From Sympetrum striolatum (taxonomy: Eukaryota; Arthropoda; Insecta; Odonata; Libellulidae): a stretch of DNA of 64,000 bases. The position numbers and the translations under genes are program-made. Positions within the stretch are counted from its first letter, which is position 1. The number at the start of each line of letters is the position of its first letter. Shown one piece after another: positions 35,801-45,519 of the stretch. The stretch covers positions 11,966,001 through 12,030,000 of the forward strand of contig OX388348.1 of the NCBI GenBank assembly GCA_947579665.1, written 5' to 3'. The notes below the pieces were generated by a model. That model was not told where the DNA came from, made no database searches, and saw only the letters and a list, made by a program, of their open reading frames with translations.

Positions 35801-38800
35801 AATCTTAGTGTCAGTCAATTTCACTGCTTAGTGTGAAATTTCAAGTATGTAAAGTTTATTTGTCATTGCATTTTTTTATTTACTTCCAATTCTAAAACTT
35901 CCAGGTTGTAATGGAGCAATGAACTCCAACGGTGTCACTGATGCTGGAGTCAAAGCCATAGCTTTGAATAGTAACGTCACAAATCTGTCCATGAGTTACC
36001 TCAGTCGAGTCACTGACGTATCATTATTTCATTTAGCCGAAGCGGGAAGAATAAAGCAGCTTTATTGCCAAGGATGCCCAGAAATATCCGACACAGGTTG
36101 CTCAAGGTGATTTTTCAGAATATATATTATATTTTTACTTTCTCCATTTACGAAGTATAGAGAAAGTATTGTTTTCATGAAAAAAATCGACTTCGAGATT
36201 TCAACGGAAATACATGTTTTGGGACCCTAGAACACGTTTTGACCATTTTCGGAATGATGTCTGTGTGTATGTGTGTGTGTGTGTATGTGTGTGTCTGTGC
36301 TTGTGGGCGCTCTAACGTGAAAACTATTGGTCGTATCAATACCAAACTTCATATATAGTACTGTGGTGTGTGCTGTCAGAGTTGATTAGTTTTAAGAGTA
36401 AATCGGTCAACCGGAAGTCGAGCTTCATTCATCAAAGCTCATTTCCGGTTTTCACAATATCTCCGTAAATATGATATATAGGTATATTGTGTACCTTATA
36501 AAAGTTTTAGATAATGTGATTTACTATAACTTTTGAATTTAACATATTTTTGTATCACCGGTTGATTAGGAGTTATTCGTGAAATACCGATAAACCGGAA
36601 GTAACTGTTATGTACTTTGTGGGCGCTCTAACATGAAAACTATTAGTCGAATCGACACTAAATTTCATATATAGTATTTTAATTTATGTCGTTAGAGTTG
36701 ATTAGTTTTTGGAGTAAATCGGTCAACCGGAAGTTGAGCTTCATTTTTCAAAGCTCATTTCCGGTTTTCGAAATATCTCCATAAATATGATATTTAGGTA
36801 TATACTATTATTTACAAAAGTTTTAGAAAATGTATTTTATTATAACTTTTGTATGAAATATTTTTTTGTATCACTGATTGTGTAGGAGTTATTACTGAAA
36901 TACTGATAAACCGGAAGTTGCTGATTATGTACGTTGTTGGCGCTCTGGGCGCTGGGGCGAAAGGCCATTTCATCGTTTTTCATCGAACATGTCCTGAAAA
37001 ACATTATTTATAATGTTTGTGACGTAAACGATAATATGATATAAATTAATCACTCATCTTCCAAGTTTCGATGGAATAGAGATAGATAGAGTTCGAAAAT
37101 ACTGTCGTAGATAAATATTCACATCTTACATATGGAGAAAGTCATGTGCTGGCCACATCAGATTTTTTTAACATTATCTTTCCAAACATGCCGCAATATT
37201 TATAATATGAAACTGATGTGTCAACATACTTTTATAGCAGTGTTCCAGCCACTCAGCCACATTCCAATTTTTCTGTATGAAATGAACTGCAGTAGTTTGA
37301 AATAACTGATACAAAACATTGAGATAATTCAAAAATGGTTATTGGAGATTTTAAACCTCTAATAATTTAATGACAGTTTACAAAATGTATGGTGTCAATT
37401 GGAATAAACGGAAAATAGTTAAATTTTAGTGCAGTGTAGCTAATTTTAAGTGTAATTATAGTGCACAGAAAAGTCATGTTTTGCTTGGATAGCTAATGAA
37501 AACCATAGCCATACCATTTTTGTAACTAAGTACCATATTTACTTGAAAATAACACACCAAAAGTAATGCACACCCTGAAATTTCAGGATCGGAAATAGAA
37601 AAATCATTTTCACGCAATAATGCACCTTAAGACATGCGGCTATGCCATTTGCAGCTCTATATTCGTGTTTACTATGTACCTATATGATACTTTGTATGTA
37701 TACTTACATGCATATGCACTGTCTACAAAATACCAGTAGTCTGCTATGCTGAAAGTCCTATGTAACGTATTTCCCAGCCTATAAGACGCACTTTCTTTAC
37801 TCCAAAATTTGCTCTAAAATCAGTCTGTGTCCTATAATAAGCAAGCCAATTCGCCGGGATAAATGCGTACCATTAAGTATTTTTTACCGGATCAGGCATT
37901 GAGTATAGTTCAGTTAATTACAAATTTCGATAATAACTCTTTTTTCATTAAGTAGTTAGAAATTCAGTTTTAATATTTTGATGACAGAACTTCCTTTAAA
38001 AAAATTCCCAGGGAAATCGGAAATGCATACAACGTAGCACGTTTAGTTTAATCTCGCATGTGGTGCTGCTGCAAAACTTATTAACATTGGGTTAACGGAG
38101 ATGTCATCCCTATGCTAATAAATTGTATCTCTTGCGATAAAGAGTTTACCGGCACTCAACCTTATGTAACAAAGTAAGTTTTTTTGTAAATTCTTACCTG
38201 AAAAATCGTGGTGCGTCTTATGCGCCGGTGTGTCTTATAGGCCGGGAAATACGGTAAGTGAACACATTAACCAATTTAAAATCAGTAATTTAAAAATTTT
38301 AATGGGGTAGCCAAAATTCCCTTTCAATGAAAAACTGTTACAACCAGATTACTAAAGCTGCCGTAAAAGGACCCAAAAGAGTTGGCGTTATTTTCAAGTA
38401 AATACAGCAATTTCTGAGTGTCTCTCAATTCTAAGAGATACCACAAATTTATCCTCTCCAACTAGTGGAAGATATGGGTTCACCTCTGGCTTTTCAGGCT
38501 TTTTCATAACCATTTCCCTTAGGATTTTCTCTGGTAAATTCCTTCTCATGCTAAGTGGCATTATCCTATTTTTCTCTCTTAAACTTCTTCTTTAGTGATA
38601 CCCGATACTAATTGTAATTAATCAATGATTTTTTACACTTCAGGTTGATTTCATTATGCTTGGAACTTGAGTTCCTGGATGTAAGTGGATGTAGAAATAT
38701 AAGTAGTAAAACAACCAATACAGCAGTCGAAGTTGTTGAAAACTTCAGATCTGATACGAAGAAGATGCATCTCATTGTTGGAGGTATGTTAAAAAGCATT

Positions 38801-41800
38801 CTCTCATACTCAAGGATTTGCAGCAATTTACCTGCAAAAATATTAGGGTGTTGAAATAAAAAGGTACGAAATGGCAGTCTGGGTATATTTGAAGTCTTTA
38901 TCCAAATTAATTACCAGGGGCCTTAGCACAACTGTGCCACTTTTTTCACGAGCCAAAGGATTTTCTGTTCCCAGAATTCCTGTGGCTGTGACAAGAGCAA
39001 GTCCTTTACTGATTGATTATCAGCCCAATTCCATTCCAAGGATTCCCTGTTCCCAGAATTAGAGCCAGTCCTTCGCTCTAGCTCATCATCTGAATCCCTT
39101 TGGGATGTTTTTTAAGCAGCTCAAACAGATGGAAGTTGCAGGGTGACATTTCTGGGCTGTATGAAGGATGCTTAAGTTGTTACTTCTTGAACTTGGCCAA
39201 TACACTTTGTGTGACCCTGGAGACCAGAGGACGGGGGTTGTGGTTGAGTAGTGGACTTGTTGGACCCACAGTCTACCCTGTAAACAGCCAACATCCAGTG
39301 GTGAATATCAGGTGGTTTAACACCTACCACTGTCATATCATATCAAATCTGATACTGTCAAATTCTGCAATGTGAATGTGTTGATGATGATTGATGTTAG
39401 ATTTGTTTTTAACCTTCCTAAATATAATCATGTTTCTAAACTTGGTTGCCAACTGTTGTGGCTTTTTACCATTAGTAGAAAGAAGTACATGCTCAGATCT
39501 TTTTTTCCTCGGTGCTCAAAAATTCGGAGCAAATTTATATTTCTGCCCTTTTCACTCGCAAAAGACAGCTTTCTACCAATATCAGATTAACACGAAGTGG
39601 ACCTGAGCAAATTACATGTCCTACTCCTCGTTCAAACATTTCCCTTAATTCACTTCAGATTGGGCTCTAAATTCTGGAACTCTTTACCTGACTCTATAAA
39701 ATATTCCAGCTTGGTGAGAGTTTTTAAGTTAAAATTATTCAACTGCCTCTTAGCTGCTGATGTTTAACGAGTATTTTAGACAAGTTGCATCTAGTTTTTT
39801 TCCCTCTCTTGTTGTCTATCTTTTAAGTTCTAAATTCTCTGTTTACCTATGTTGTTTTTCCTCATTTTGTAATTCTCAGTGCATTCATTTGTTCTTTTGA
39901 TTTTCCATATATTTTTGTATTTTGTCATGATTTTTAAAGAATATTTTGTTCTCTTAGCATTTTTGTATTTTGTGTTGCTCAACGGGAATCTACCCAGAGC
40001 ATATTGAATAATTATAATGTCCTTGTACGCACTGCCGCTGCAATTGGACCGAACACACAATCAATCAGTGAAGGACTTGCTCCTTTCATTGCCGCAGGAA
40101 TTCTGGGAACAAGGAATCCTTGTGAAATAGTTGTTGGATAGTTGTGCTAAGGCCTCTGGTGTTTAATTTGGATTAAGACTTCAGTTATACCTTATTTCAG
40201 TGTTATTTTGTACCTTTTTATTTGAACAACCAATTAGCGTATAAATATATTGAAAATTTGCTACACATTTTTTGCTTATTTATTTTTCAAATTTAATTGT
40301 CACCTATATTTTAATTTGGAATATTTAACTAAGACTTAATGGTGGTGATATTTTGTTTTTGATCAGGTACATTAGTGAGACCATGTGATGTTAAAGAAGC
40401 AAGTAAAGGGCTGAAGATTGACTTGAGTGATAATTGCATTGATAGACTTCGTCCAGATTTCTCCCATGATGCATTGTATGCCTCTAGCGCAGATGAAGAA
40501 GATTTTGATGGACTTGGTAAGTTAATATCTTAAATATAAATAGATTTGCTTTAATTTTATTTTGAAATTCAGTGCATTATTAGTTTAGCATAGAAACAGA
40601 ATCTAAGGTTTATGGAGTAACTATAGGTATTCATAACATAAGATTCTCTTCTTTTGGTACATACTGAATGAAATTTGTTTGGACCATTATTTCCAATTTA
40701 CTTCCGTATAATTTTATTTTTTCTCATTTTGTTTTTTCTACACTTATATATACTTTACTTAAGAGTTACAGTTGTCTTCTTTGTTGAAATATTGATAAAT
40801 TTAATAAAAAAAATAATGTTCTAAGAAAGCAAATCGTACATATCCTCGTTTAAAATATTCCAATCTATAATTTCATATGAAACCTCATCTTCATTAATTT
40901 TGGTTCTTTATGACCCAAATTTATTATGATTCAAAAGCCACTTTAGAACTCTTAATATCTCCTTCTATCTGTAATACTTTACATACATATGTCATCTACA
41001 GCCATGGTTTTATTTACTTCTACTTGACAGTGATTAGTTATTACGTTATGATTTTGTAGGGTTCTCTTGGAAAATAAAGTGAATTTAACGCATCCGTAGG
41101 TCGCAAAATAACTTGTAGGTTCCATATCCAGAGCTTGGATGAAGAAAGAAAGAATAAGAAAGTTGTTCACAATTGTTTTTGCTCATATGCACAAAATAAT
41201 TAACTTTCCATGTTGATAATGTTTATGGAATACTTTTGCCTACATCTTTATATTTGGTCAGTCTAATAGATATTTATTTCATTCTGTTCAAGAAATGTTT
41301 TGATAAAACAGACCATTTCATGGAGAAGATGATCAAAAGAACCAGCTTGCCTTTTTGCAGTTCAGTCTACTACAATGTATCTTTGGATTAAACAAATAAA
41401 ATCTCTGCAATGAAATAATCATAATAAGAAGGATTTTTGTTATGTTGTTACAAATTAATATGGACTGATTAATAATGTAAGCTATACCATACAATTATCA
41501 AATGCCATTAAAGAAATGTGTTCAGTAGTAAATATGTATTAAATTTATTTTAAATTATTGTAAAACATTTTCTTGTCAGAATTTTCAAGCACTAGTACAT
41601 TCTGCGCAGTGCTCTTATACAGTAACTTTAAGGCTGCGTATCGAGTGAGAAATTTTGTCCGCCTTGATTTTTTTGCATTGGATATATTTTACAAAAATAT
41701 TTTGCATAGTATTTTATAATAGCATATTTTTTCTTTACAGATTTGTATTCCGATGATGATGATTATGACCCTGATGATTATGACCCAGATGCATATGACT

Positions 41801-41850
41801 TTGAATCTGACTATGATGTTAGTGATTCTGAGTTGCAGTTTTGGGAGTAA
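23864..41850 (+). CDS. RRM + F-box + leucine-rich-repeat protein (11 coding exons)
   Basis: Coding exons, all joining in phase at GT-AG sites: 23864-23899, 24265-24349, 25457-25524, 25606-25745, 26601-26887, 30634-30828, 34597-35163, 35905-36106, 38644-38783, 40367-40516, 41741-41850 (TAA at 41848). Length is about 659 residues. An acidic, serine-rich N-terminus precedes an RRM at about 54-130 (RNP2 KLYVSNL, RNP1 STYYAFVTFE). A lysine-rich linker follows, then an F-box at about 179-222 (INDLNDDCLSLIF ... VCKRWRSVLLDQW), leucine-rich repeats to about 573 (LKHLDLTSCNDLT, LEVLDISGC-type units), and an Asp/Tyr-rich tail (DDDDYDPDDYDPD). F-box proteins with LRRs act as substrate adaptors in SCF ubiquitin ligases. 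The RRM suggests that RNA or an RNA-bound protein guides or is the target; that is inference. Start codon and first exon are the least certain parts. No lesion was seen. Confidence 0.88.
24350..25456 (+). other. Intron 2 of the F-box/LRR gene
   Basis: AT-rich; no embedded element recognised. Donor CTG|GTTTGT, acceptor TTTCAG. Confidence 0.6.
26096..26471. mobile_element. Mariner deletion derivative in intron 4
   Basis: Inverted ends CATTCAAAAAGTTCCCGAAC (26096) and, from the right, CATTCAAAAAGTTCCTGCAC (26471), each flanked by TA. The 376-bp interior translates in part as CPHLVPKNFGAEQEVERIQL, the helix-turn-helix region of mariner transposases (the 'LVPKNLTEEQ' block), followed by a degenerate remainder. 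The DDD catalytic core is deleted. It lies inside an intron of the F-box gene. Confidence 0.8.
26888..27979 (+). other. Intron 5 of the F-box/LRR gene, left part
   Basis: No element clearly recognised. Two short hairpins of the form GCCTTGAATTCAAG(A/G)C (near 26962 and 27333) resemble each other and may be ends of an old element. Confidence 0.4.
27980..28870 (-). repeat. ~160-180-bp B-box-like repeat array 3 (six units)
   Basis: On the - strand GGTTCGAT-type motifs (seen on + as CATCGAACCCAGG and variants) occur at about 27985, 28151, 28331, 28491, 28663 and 28839, i.e. every 160-180 bp. A two-unit block of about 345 bp is duplicated in tandem: 27985-28330 and 28331-28675 share TTC.TGGTGATA, TGTGTGA.AA.TCAAGCAGAAATAT, GTGCTCTGGCATCGAACC and AATAATGAAA. 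The block CAATGT..TTTAAATGGG sits beside several motifs. The array lies in intron 5. Confidence 0.8.
28872..29022 (+). repeat. Repeat end shared with 15047-15167
   Basis: TTTTTCTGGCGGTTACACGT ... GTGAATTGGTATCCTATCTA ... CATGAATGAATCCAGAGAAG ... TCTATATATAATAGATAG, collinear with 15047-15167 but with a 28-bp extra segment. It directly abuts the B-box-like array, so the two may be parts of one element. Confidence 0.7.
30037..30135. repeat. Near-perfect 47-bp hairpin in intron 5
   Basis: Arms 30037-30083 and 30089-30135 are reverse complements with four mismatches, separated by a 5-nt loop AAGTA. The tips read CATGAT. Such a stem could be a small MITE or a source of small RNAs if the intron is transcribed. 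No TA or longer target repeat is decisive. Confidence 0.85.
30845..31448. mobile_element. piggyBac-type MITE with TTAA target repeats
   Basis: TTAA (30841-30844) is followed by CCCTCCGTCAGTTGCACC. The right end reads, inward, TTAA then CCTTTCATCAGTCGTGCC (TTAA at 31449-31452). A subterminal motif TTGTATTCTATACAAC lies about 20-40 bp inside each end in inverted orientation. At 604 bp, with no transposase, it is a non-autonomous element using the TTAA specificity of piggyBac. The left TTAA is only 12 bp after the exon 6 splice donor of the F-box gene. Confidence 0.8.
31745..31845 (-). repeat. Relic of the Transib 2 type terminal repeat
   Basis: GAATTTATTCA, TATGCGAAGTGTCAAAGTTC, CCACTTTTATATTTTTGGCC and AGCTTTTTCAGATTCCAGCT match the inner-to-outer order of the Transib 2 right repeat (21220-21312) and end in CTCAGTG, a decayed heptamer. 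It is followed at once by the LINE tail at 31846. No partner end was found. Confidence 0.75.
31846..32200 (-). repeat. LINE 3' tail, copy 3
   Basis: TAATAATAATAAAAGGCC, CTTTATTCGGGCGAGATTGA and ACATCTAACCC, then the inner block GGAAAACACTCACAAGAAGG shared with copy 2. Read on the - strand this is a LINE 3' end with (TAA)n tail, joined to a Transib end on its left. Confidence 0.6.
32201..33299 (+). other. Intron 6 of the F-box/LRR gene, AT-rich part
   Basis: Very A-rich then T-rich sequence, with no recognisable element beyond the LINE pieces on either side. Confidence 0.4.
33300..33640 (+). pseudogene. LINE reverse transcriptase C-terminal fragment
   Basis: Reading from about 33319 gives HAKKCHIRELEKVQ, a stop, KAIRFVKNCYNKTASVTRML and QDAGWESLEDGRKFRRLIY, then a stop and more. 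The order ELEKVQ.RA.RFV then S.T.ML...GW..LE.RR is the conserved segment after the RT domain of Jockey/CR1-type LINEs. Multiple stops make it dead. It lies in intron 6 of the F-box gene. Confidence 0.8.
36137..37150 (+). mobile_element. Tandem-unit mobile repeat with (GT)n, intron 8
   Basis: It begins with ACTTTCTCCATTTACGAAGT, which with the following ATAGAGAAAGTA forms a short hairpin, and ends near ACATATGGAGAAAGT. Inside, after a (GT)n tract at 36257-36300, a 315-bp unit starting GGGCGCTCTAAC.TGAAAACTATT is repeated (36305 and 36620), each with ATCGGTCAACCGGAAGT and TTTCCGGTTTTC. A third, partial unit starts near 36940. No coding sequence. I cannot name the family. Confidence 0.7.
37151..38643 (+). 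other. Intron 8 of the F-box/LRR gene, right part
   Basis: No element assigned with confidence. Two partly complementary blocks mentioning TTATAGGCCGGGAAATACG (38235) and GTATTTCCCAGCCTATAAGA (37768) form the inverted ends of a probable 480-bp element. Confidence 0.45.
38852..40228 (+). mobile_element. Inverted-repeat element containing a LINE fragment, intron 9
   Basis: The left end (38850-39085: GTTGAAATAAAAAGGTACGA, TTTATCCAAATTAATTACCA, GGCCTTAGCACAACT, TTCCCAGAATTCCTG) is repeated in inverse at 40228-40060 (GTTCAAATAAAAAGGTACAA and so on). The interior has, near 39655-39770 on the + strand, a reading like LNSGTLYLT/NFWNSLPDSIKYS in a broken frame, the C-terminal block of LINE reverse transcriptases. 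Either a LINE landed in a DNA transposon, or an inverted duplication trapped it. Confidence 0.65.
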
Positions 41851-42149
41851 AATAATTGTGACCAGCTCTTTGTTAATGTTTACACCCTTTAATTCTCTCC
41901 ATGGATGTCAAGTTGTCAGTCTCTGGAATGTCCTTGTCAATAGATTGCTTAAAATGTAAGGATATAGGAAATTATTTTGTATAATTAATGTTACTGTGTT
42001 ACCTTCGTCATTTAGTGATGACATATGCTATTTGGAGCATGACTTTTACAATGATATTTACTATTCCATAAGGAGATGGAGGTGATAATACAAATTATTC
42101 TATCTCAGGTGTCCTTTTCTTACGACATTCTTTTTACGTTCATCATCTC

Positions 42150-42155
42150 AATAAA
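42150..42155 (+). terminator. Candidate poly(A) signal of the F-box/LRR gene
   Basis: AATAAA about 300 bp after the stop codon, in AT-rich 3' sequence. Other AATAAA-like sites further right (near 42944) are possible alternatives. Confidence 0.35.
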
Positions 42156-43014
42156 TGATATTTATCGAGATTATGACAATATGTAATTAAATCATCCTCT
42201 CTCATTATTTATTTTTGCAATTTTTTTTTTTAAATACCCATTGCATTATTGATCAAATATAGTTCAAGTTTTATTATTTGTTGTGATTATGTTTTATTTT
42301 CACTGTGAAATTTAGTATAATGTCAGAGATTGATTTCCAATGCTAGTAGGTCAGACAATTCCTAAGTAATTTTGTAGGAAATACCTTTTGATAGGCCTAA
42401 TGAATGTTTCACGTTGTTTGTGGAAGCTTGTTGTTCCCTGCTCAATACACTGTGTCTTCAAGGATGTGATATTTCCTAATGGTCAACTTTTGTTTTGATG
42501 AAGTGTTGTTCTAAAAGCTCTGCATGTGTAGTGTGCTTTATCATTTTCATAATATGCTCCAAATGTTATAGTTTTTTTGATGATCAAACATAATTGGTGC
42601 TTTGTTTAAAAGAAAATGCATATTATGAAAAAACAATGTTATTGTTTGTGTTTTCCACGAGCGGCATTTCTTTGATTCTCTCTCTACTTTGGGATAAATG
42701 CCCTCATACGTACACTGCTTGAAAGCATAAGCTGTTATTTATACCTTCAATATGAATCTAAACTTATTTTTAACTATGGCTCATTGTGCAGAATATATTT
42801 AAGCCTTTTTCATATGTTACAAACTTTTAAGATAGTTTTGATCCAAGCTGATGTCATATATTAATTATATGTTTCATCTTCTATGTGTTATGGAAAATTA
42901 GATGAAGTTTCTTATTTTTTTTGATGAATGATAAGTGGGTTAATAAAAATCCTTAAAATATCTTCACTTTTATTTTGAAAGGCAGTACAGAAGAAGTTCC
43001 TTGTAACAAGTATG
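42156..43014. other. no gene recognised
   Basis: AT-rich DNA after the F-box gene; may include a longer 3' untranslated region. Confidence 0.35.
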
Positions 43015-43853
43015 GCATATAACGAGAGTTGCATTATAGCGAGTGATTTTTGTCCATCGTCCGTATCACAGTAAATAGATCGGGAGTTATGTACGTCCAT
43101 TATAATAAGTGGTTATTTCTGGAGTATCGGTATAACAAGTGCCACATTTATATGTTTGTCTTGCAGGTGGCATATCTCGGAATAGTCAATTGATGTGACA
43201 GGCAACGTCCAACAAGCAAATGGTAATCTGAGGCACATTATTGCTTCAAAGAGCAAGAAAAAATTGAATTCATTAATTATCATTTTCTAATCCATGCATT
43301 TGTTTCCCACAACTCGCCTCACTCTTTGTTTGTCTACCTTTACATTCTATCCCCTCATCTCGTTTCTTTTTGGCAACATGCCCTGTAGTCAATGTCAGAA
43401 TTTTTGAATTCCTATTATATCCACCCTTGGGATTTCTTTCATACCAAATTGGCATTAAATCGCCTGATCCAGGATGGGTGCGAATATCAGGATGAAACCA
43501 GTGCTGATTTGGATTCCAAGGCTAACTGTCACACTCTTTGCTTATGAAGTATGTGAATGACAATCTTGAGAAAGCAATTTGATATGAATTAGGATTATCT
43601 ATTGATATACCATATTACTTTGTGACAATAATTGAGTAATAATCTTCCATATTTTATATTAGAGGATGCACTTTTGTTACAATTTATGAATTAATATTTT
43701 TGACCAAGCATTACGTAAAGATTAAAAACCATCCAGTTCCAATCAGCCACACTTGCTGCCCTTGGATTCAAGAGGATGGACATTTTGTACCAGAGTTCTA
43801 TGACAAGTACTTATCCAATTTTTGTCAGCTCTCGTTATAACAGACCTACTATA
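43015..43853. mobile_element. Tigger/pogo-like element remnant
   Basis: The right edge reads inward TAGTAGGTCTGTTATAACGA then GAGCTGACAAAAAT, and the left side contains ATATAACGAGAGTTGCATTA then TAGCGAGTGATTTTTGTCC. This 'TATAACGAGAG' end type is common in pogo/Tigger DNA transposons. The sequence between carries no intact transposase. The exact left boundary is uncertain. Confidence 0.5.
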
Positions 43854-44094
43854 TTAGTAATATGTAGCATGTTTGGTCTTTGATTGAAAGTTTGGTTGAA
43901 AGTAATCAATAATTCAGTTTAGCAACTTATAGCTTTGAATTTAAAGAGTAATACTCTATTGAACTCTCTTCTGAGTTAATCACTAATGATATTTTTTTAA
44001 TCTTACGGAGCTCCCAGTTAATAAACTAAATCAAAGAATGAAAAAAGATCCACTATAACCAAGTGAACTCCTACTAATTATAAATTCAATCGTA

Positions 44095-44143
44095 GAGGCT
44101 TATCACGCTCTTCCGTCGCGACGGAAGAGTGTGATAAGAGCCT
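44095..44143. repeat. Near-perfect palindrome
   Basis: GGCTTATCACGCTCTTCCGTCG joined directly to CGACGGAAGAGTGTGATAAG then AGCC, with one substitution and one extra base between arms and no loop. It stands in AT-rich DNA and contains four CpG-type steps. Role unknown. Confidence 0.85.
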
Positions 44144-45420
44144 AAAATGCTGATTTCTTCATTTCTGATTTTGTGGTTTGGTTTAAGCCTCATTCATATT
44201 CCGTTCCTTCCTGAAAACAAATATCATAAAGGAAATATTTTGCTACATCTTATTAATGCCTCTTAAAATGGACGTATTAATATTATATCTGTATATGAAT
44301 ATATGTACAATATTTCACAGCTCTTCTTTGGCTTAAAAAACAGTAGTTCCTTAATTCATACCTCTTACCTGTACCGAATACAGACAATAGACATTATATT
44401 GTGACATAGCCTAAAGCAGCTGCTCTATGACAGGATGTAAGAAATACATATGCTCTGCCCCTTTGATTGGTAGTCTGTTGATGGTGTAGAAATGGATCAT
44501 CTCAGGTATACTGCTGAACGGCTGACTAAACTGTTCAAGAATGTATCTCCCACTTTCTTTGTTTTTCTGGATTCTCATATGCATAAATCCATTGGCACTT
44601 CTATAAAATATACAAAAATGAGATTAGTTTACAGAACTTTTAAAATGCAAATTTTAATCTTACTACACTTAGGCTTATAGTGGAAATAGATACAACATGG
44701 GCTCATTTAATTTTATCAAGCTCCAGAATAAGTGTGAGAGTAGTTGAAATAATACATTTTTCTTACCCAAATCTTACAATTTGAAGTTAATTTTATCATA
44801 ATGACACTAATCAGTAAAAATGAAAGTTCATGCTTTATCAGTGATGCAGTGATTAGTCATTATATGTAATACAATGAATCAAGGTGAGGCAACATTCACC
44901 ATTTCATATAAACCACTTTTTAAGCACCGAATGTACGGATTATGACCAATTTGTTGTTACAATGGTACTCTGCCATGTCAAAGTCACTAATAATGGATAG
45001 TAGTAAATGATATTTATATAAATAACGAAAGAATCTCTATACAAACGCGAAAGCCATGCTAGCATAAAAGCTACAACAAGTACAGTAAACATCGTTATTT
45101 CTGGGAATAATTTGCATTTTTCGGCCGATTTCGCGGAAATTATGATAATTTAGATGAATAATACGAAATTTCCCTTTAGCTTTACAAATTTGTTAATAAA
45201 AGAATTTAAATTCAATATAAGTAATAACTTTGCCATTTCTTGAGTTCCGAATAACTATTTCTCTCCTCTATCGCGCTCTCTAATTCCAGTAGTGCACACC
45301 TGTATTGAGATGCACTTATGAGTAAAAATGGTTAAATACTACGAAAGTTACTATATGATATAATTAATATATAACATAATTAATATCTATTATAATAAAC
45401 TTGATCAATAGAAATAAATA
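44144..45420. other. no gene recognised
   Basis: AT-rich DNA with no exon or repeat I can support. The open frame at 44492-44680 has no recognisable features. Confidence 0.35.
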
Positions 45421-45424
45421 TTGT

Positions 45425-45515
45425 GAGGCGAGCAACCTACTTTGTGAGGAATAGCTTGGAGAGAAATTGACCGGCGAGGAATTGCTCGCGAGGAATTGTC
45501 CGCACACGTTTCTAT
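45425..45515 (+). repeat. GC-containing GAATTG(C/T)-type short tandem repeats
   Basis: Short imperfect units (GAGAAATTGACCGGC, GAGGAATTGCTCGC, GAGGAATTGTCCGC) recur every 14-17 bp. A related stretch with GGGGAATTGGTCTCC and GGGAATTGATCCCC is at 54450-54535. Both resemble in style the ACAACTGGCCGCGGG units at the tips of repeat A. Confidence 0.6.
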
Positions 45516-45519
45516 TTCT

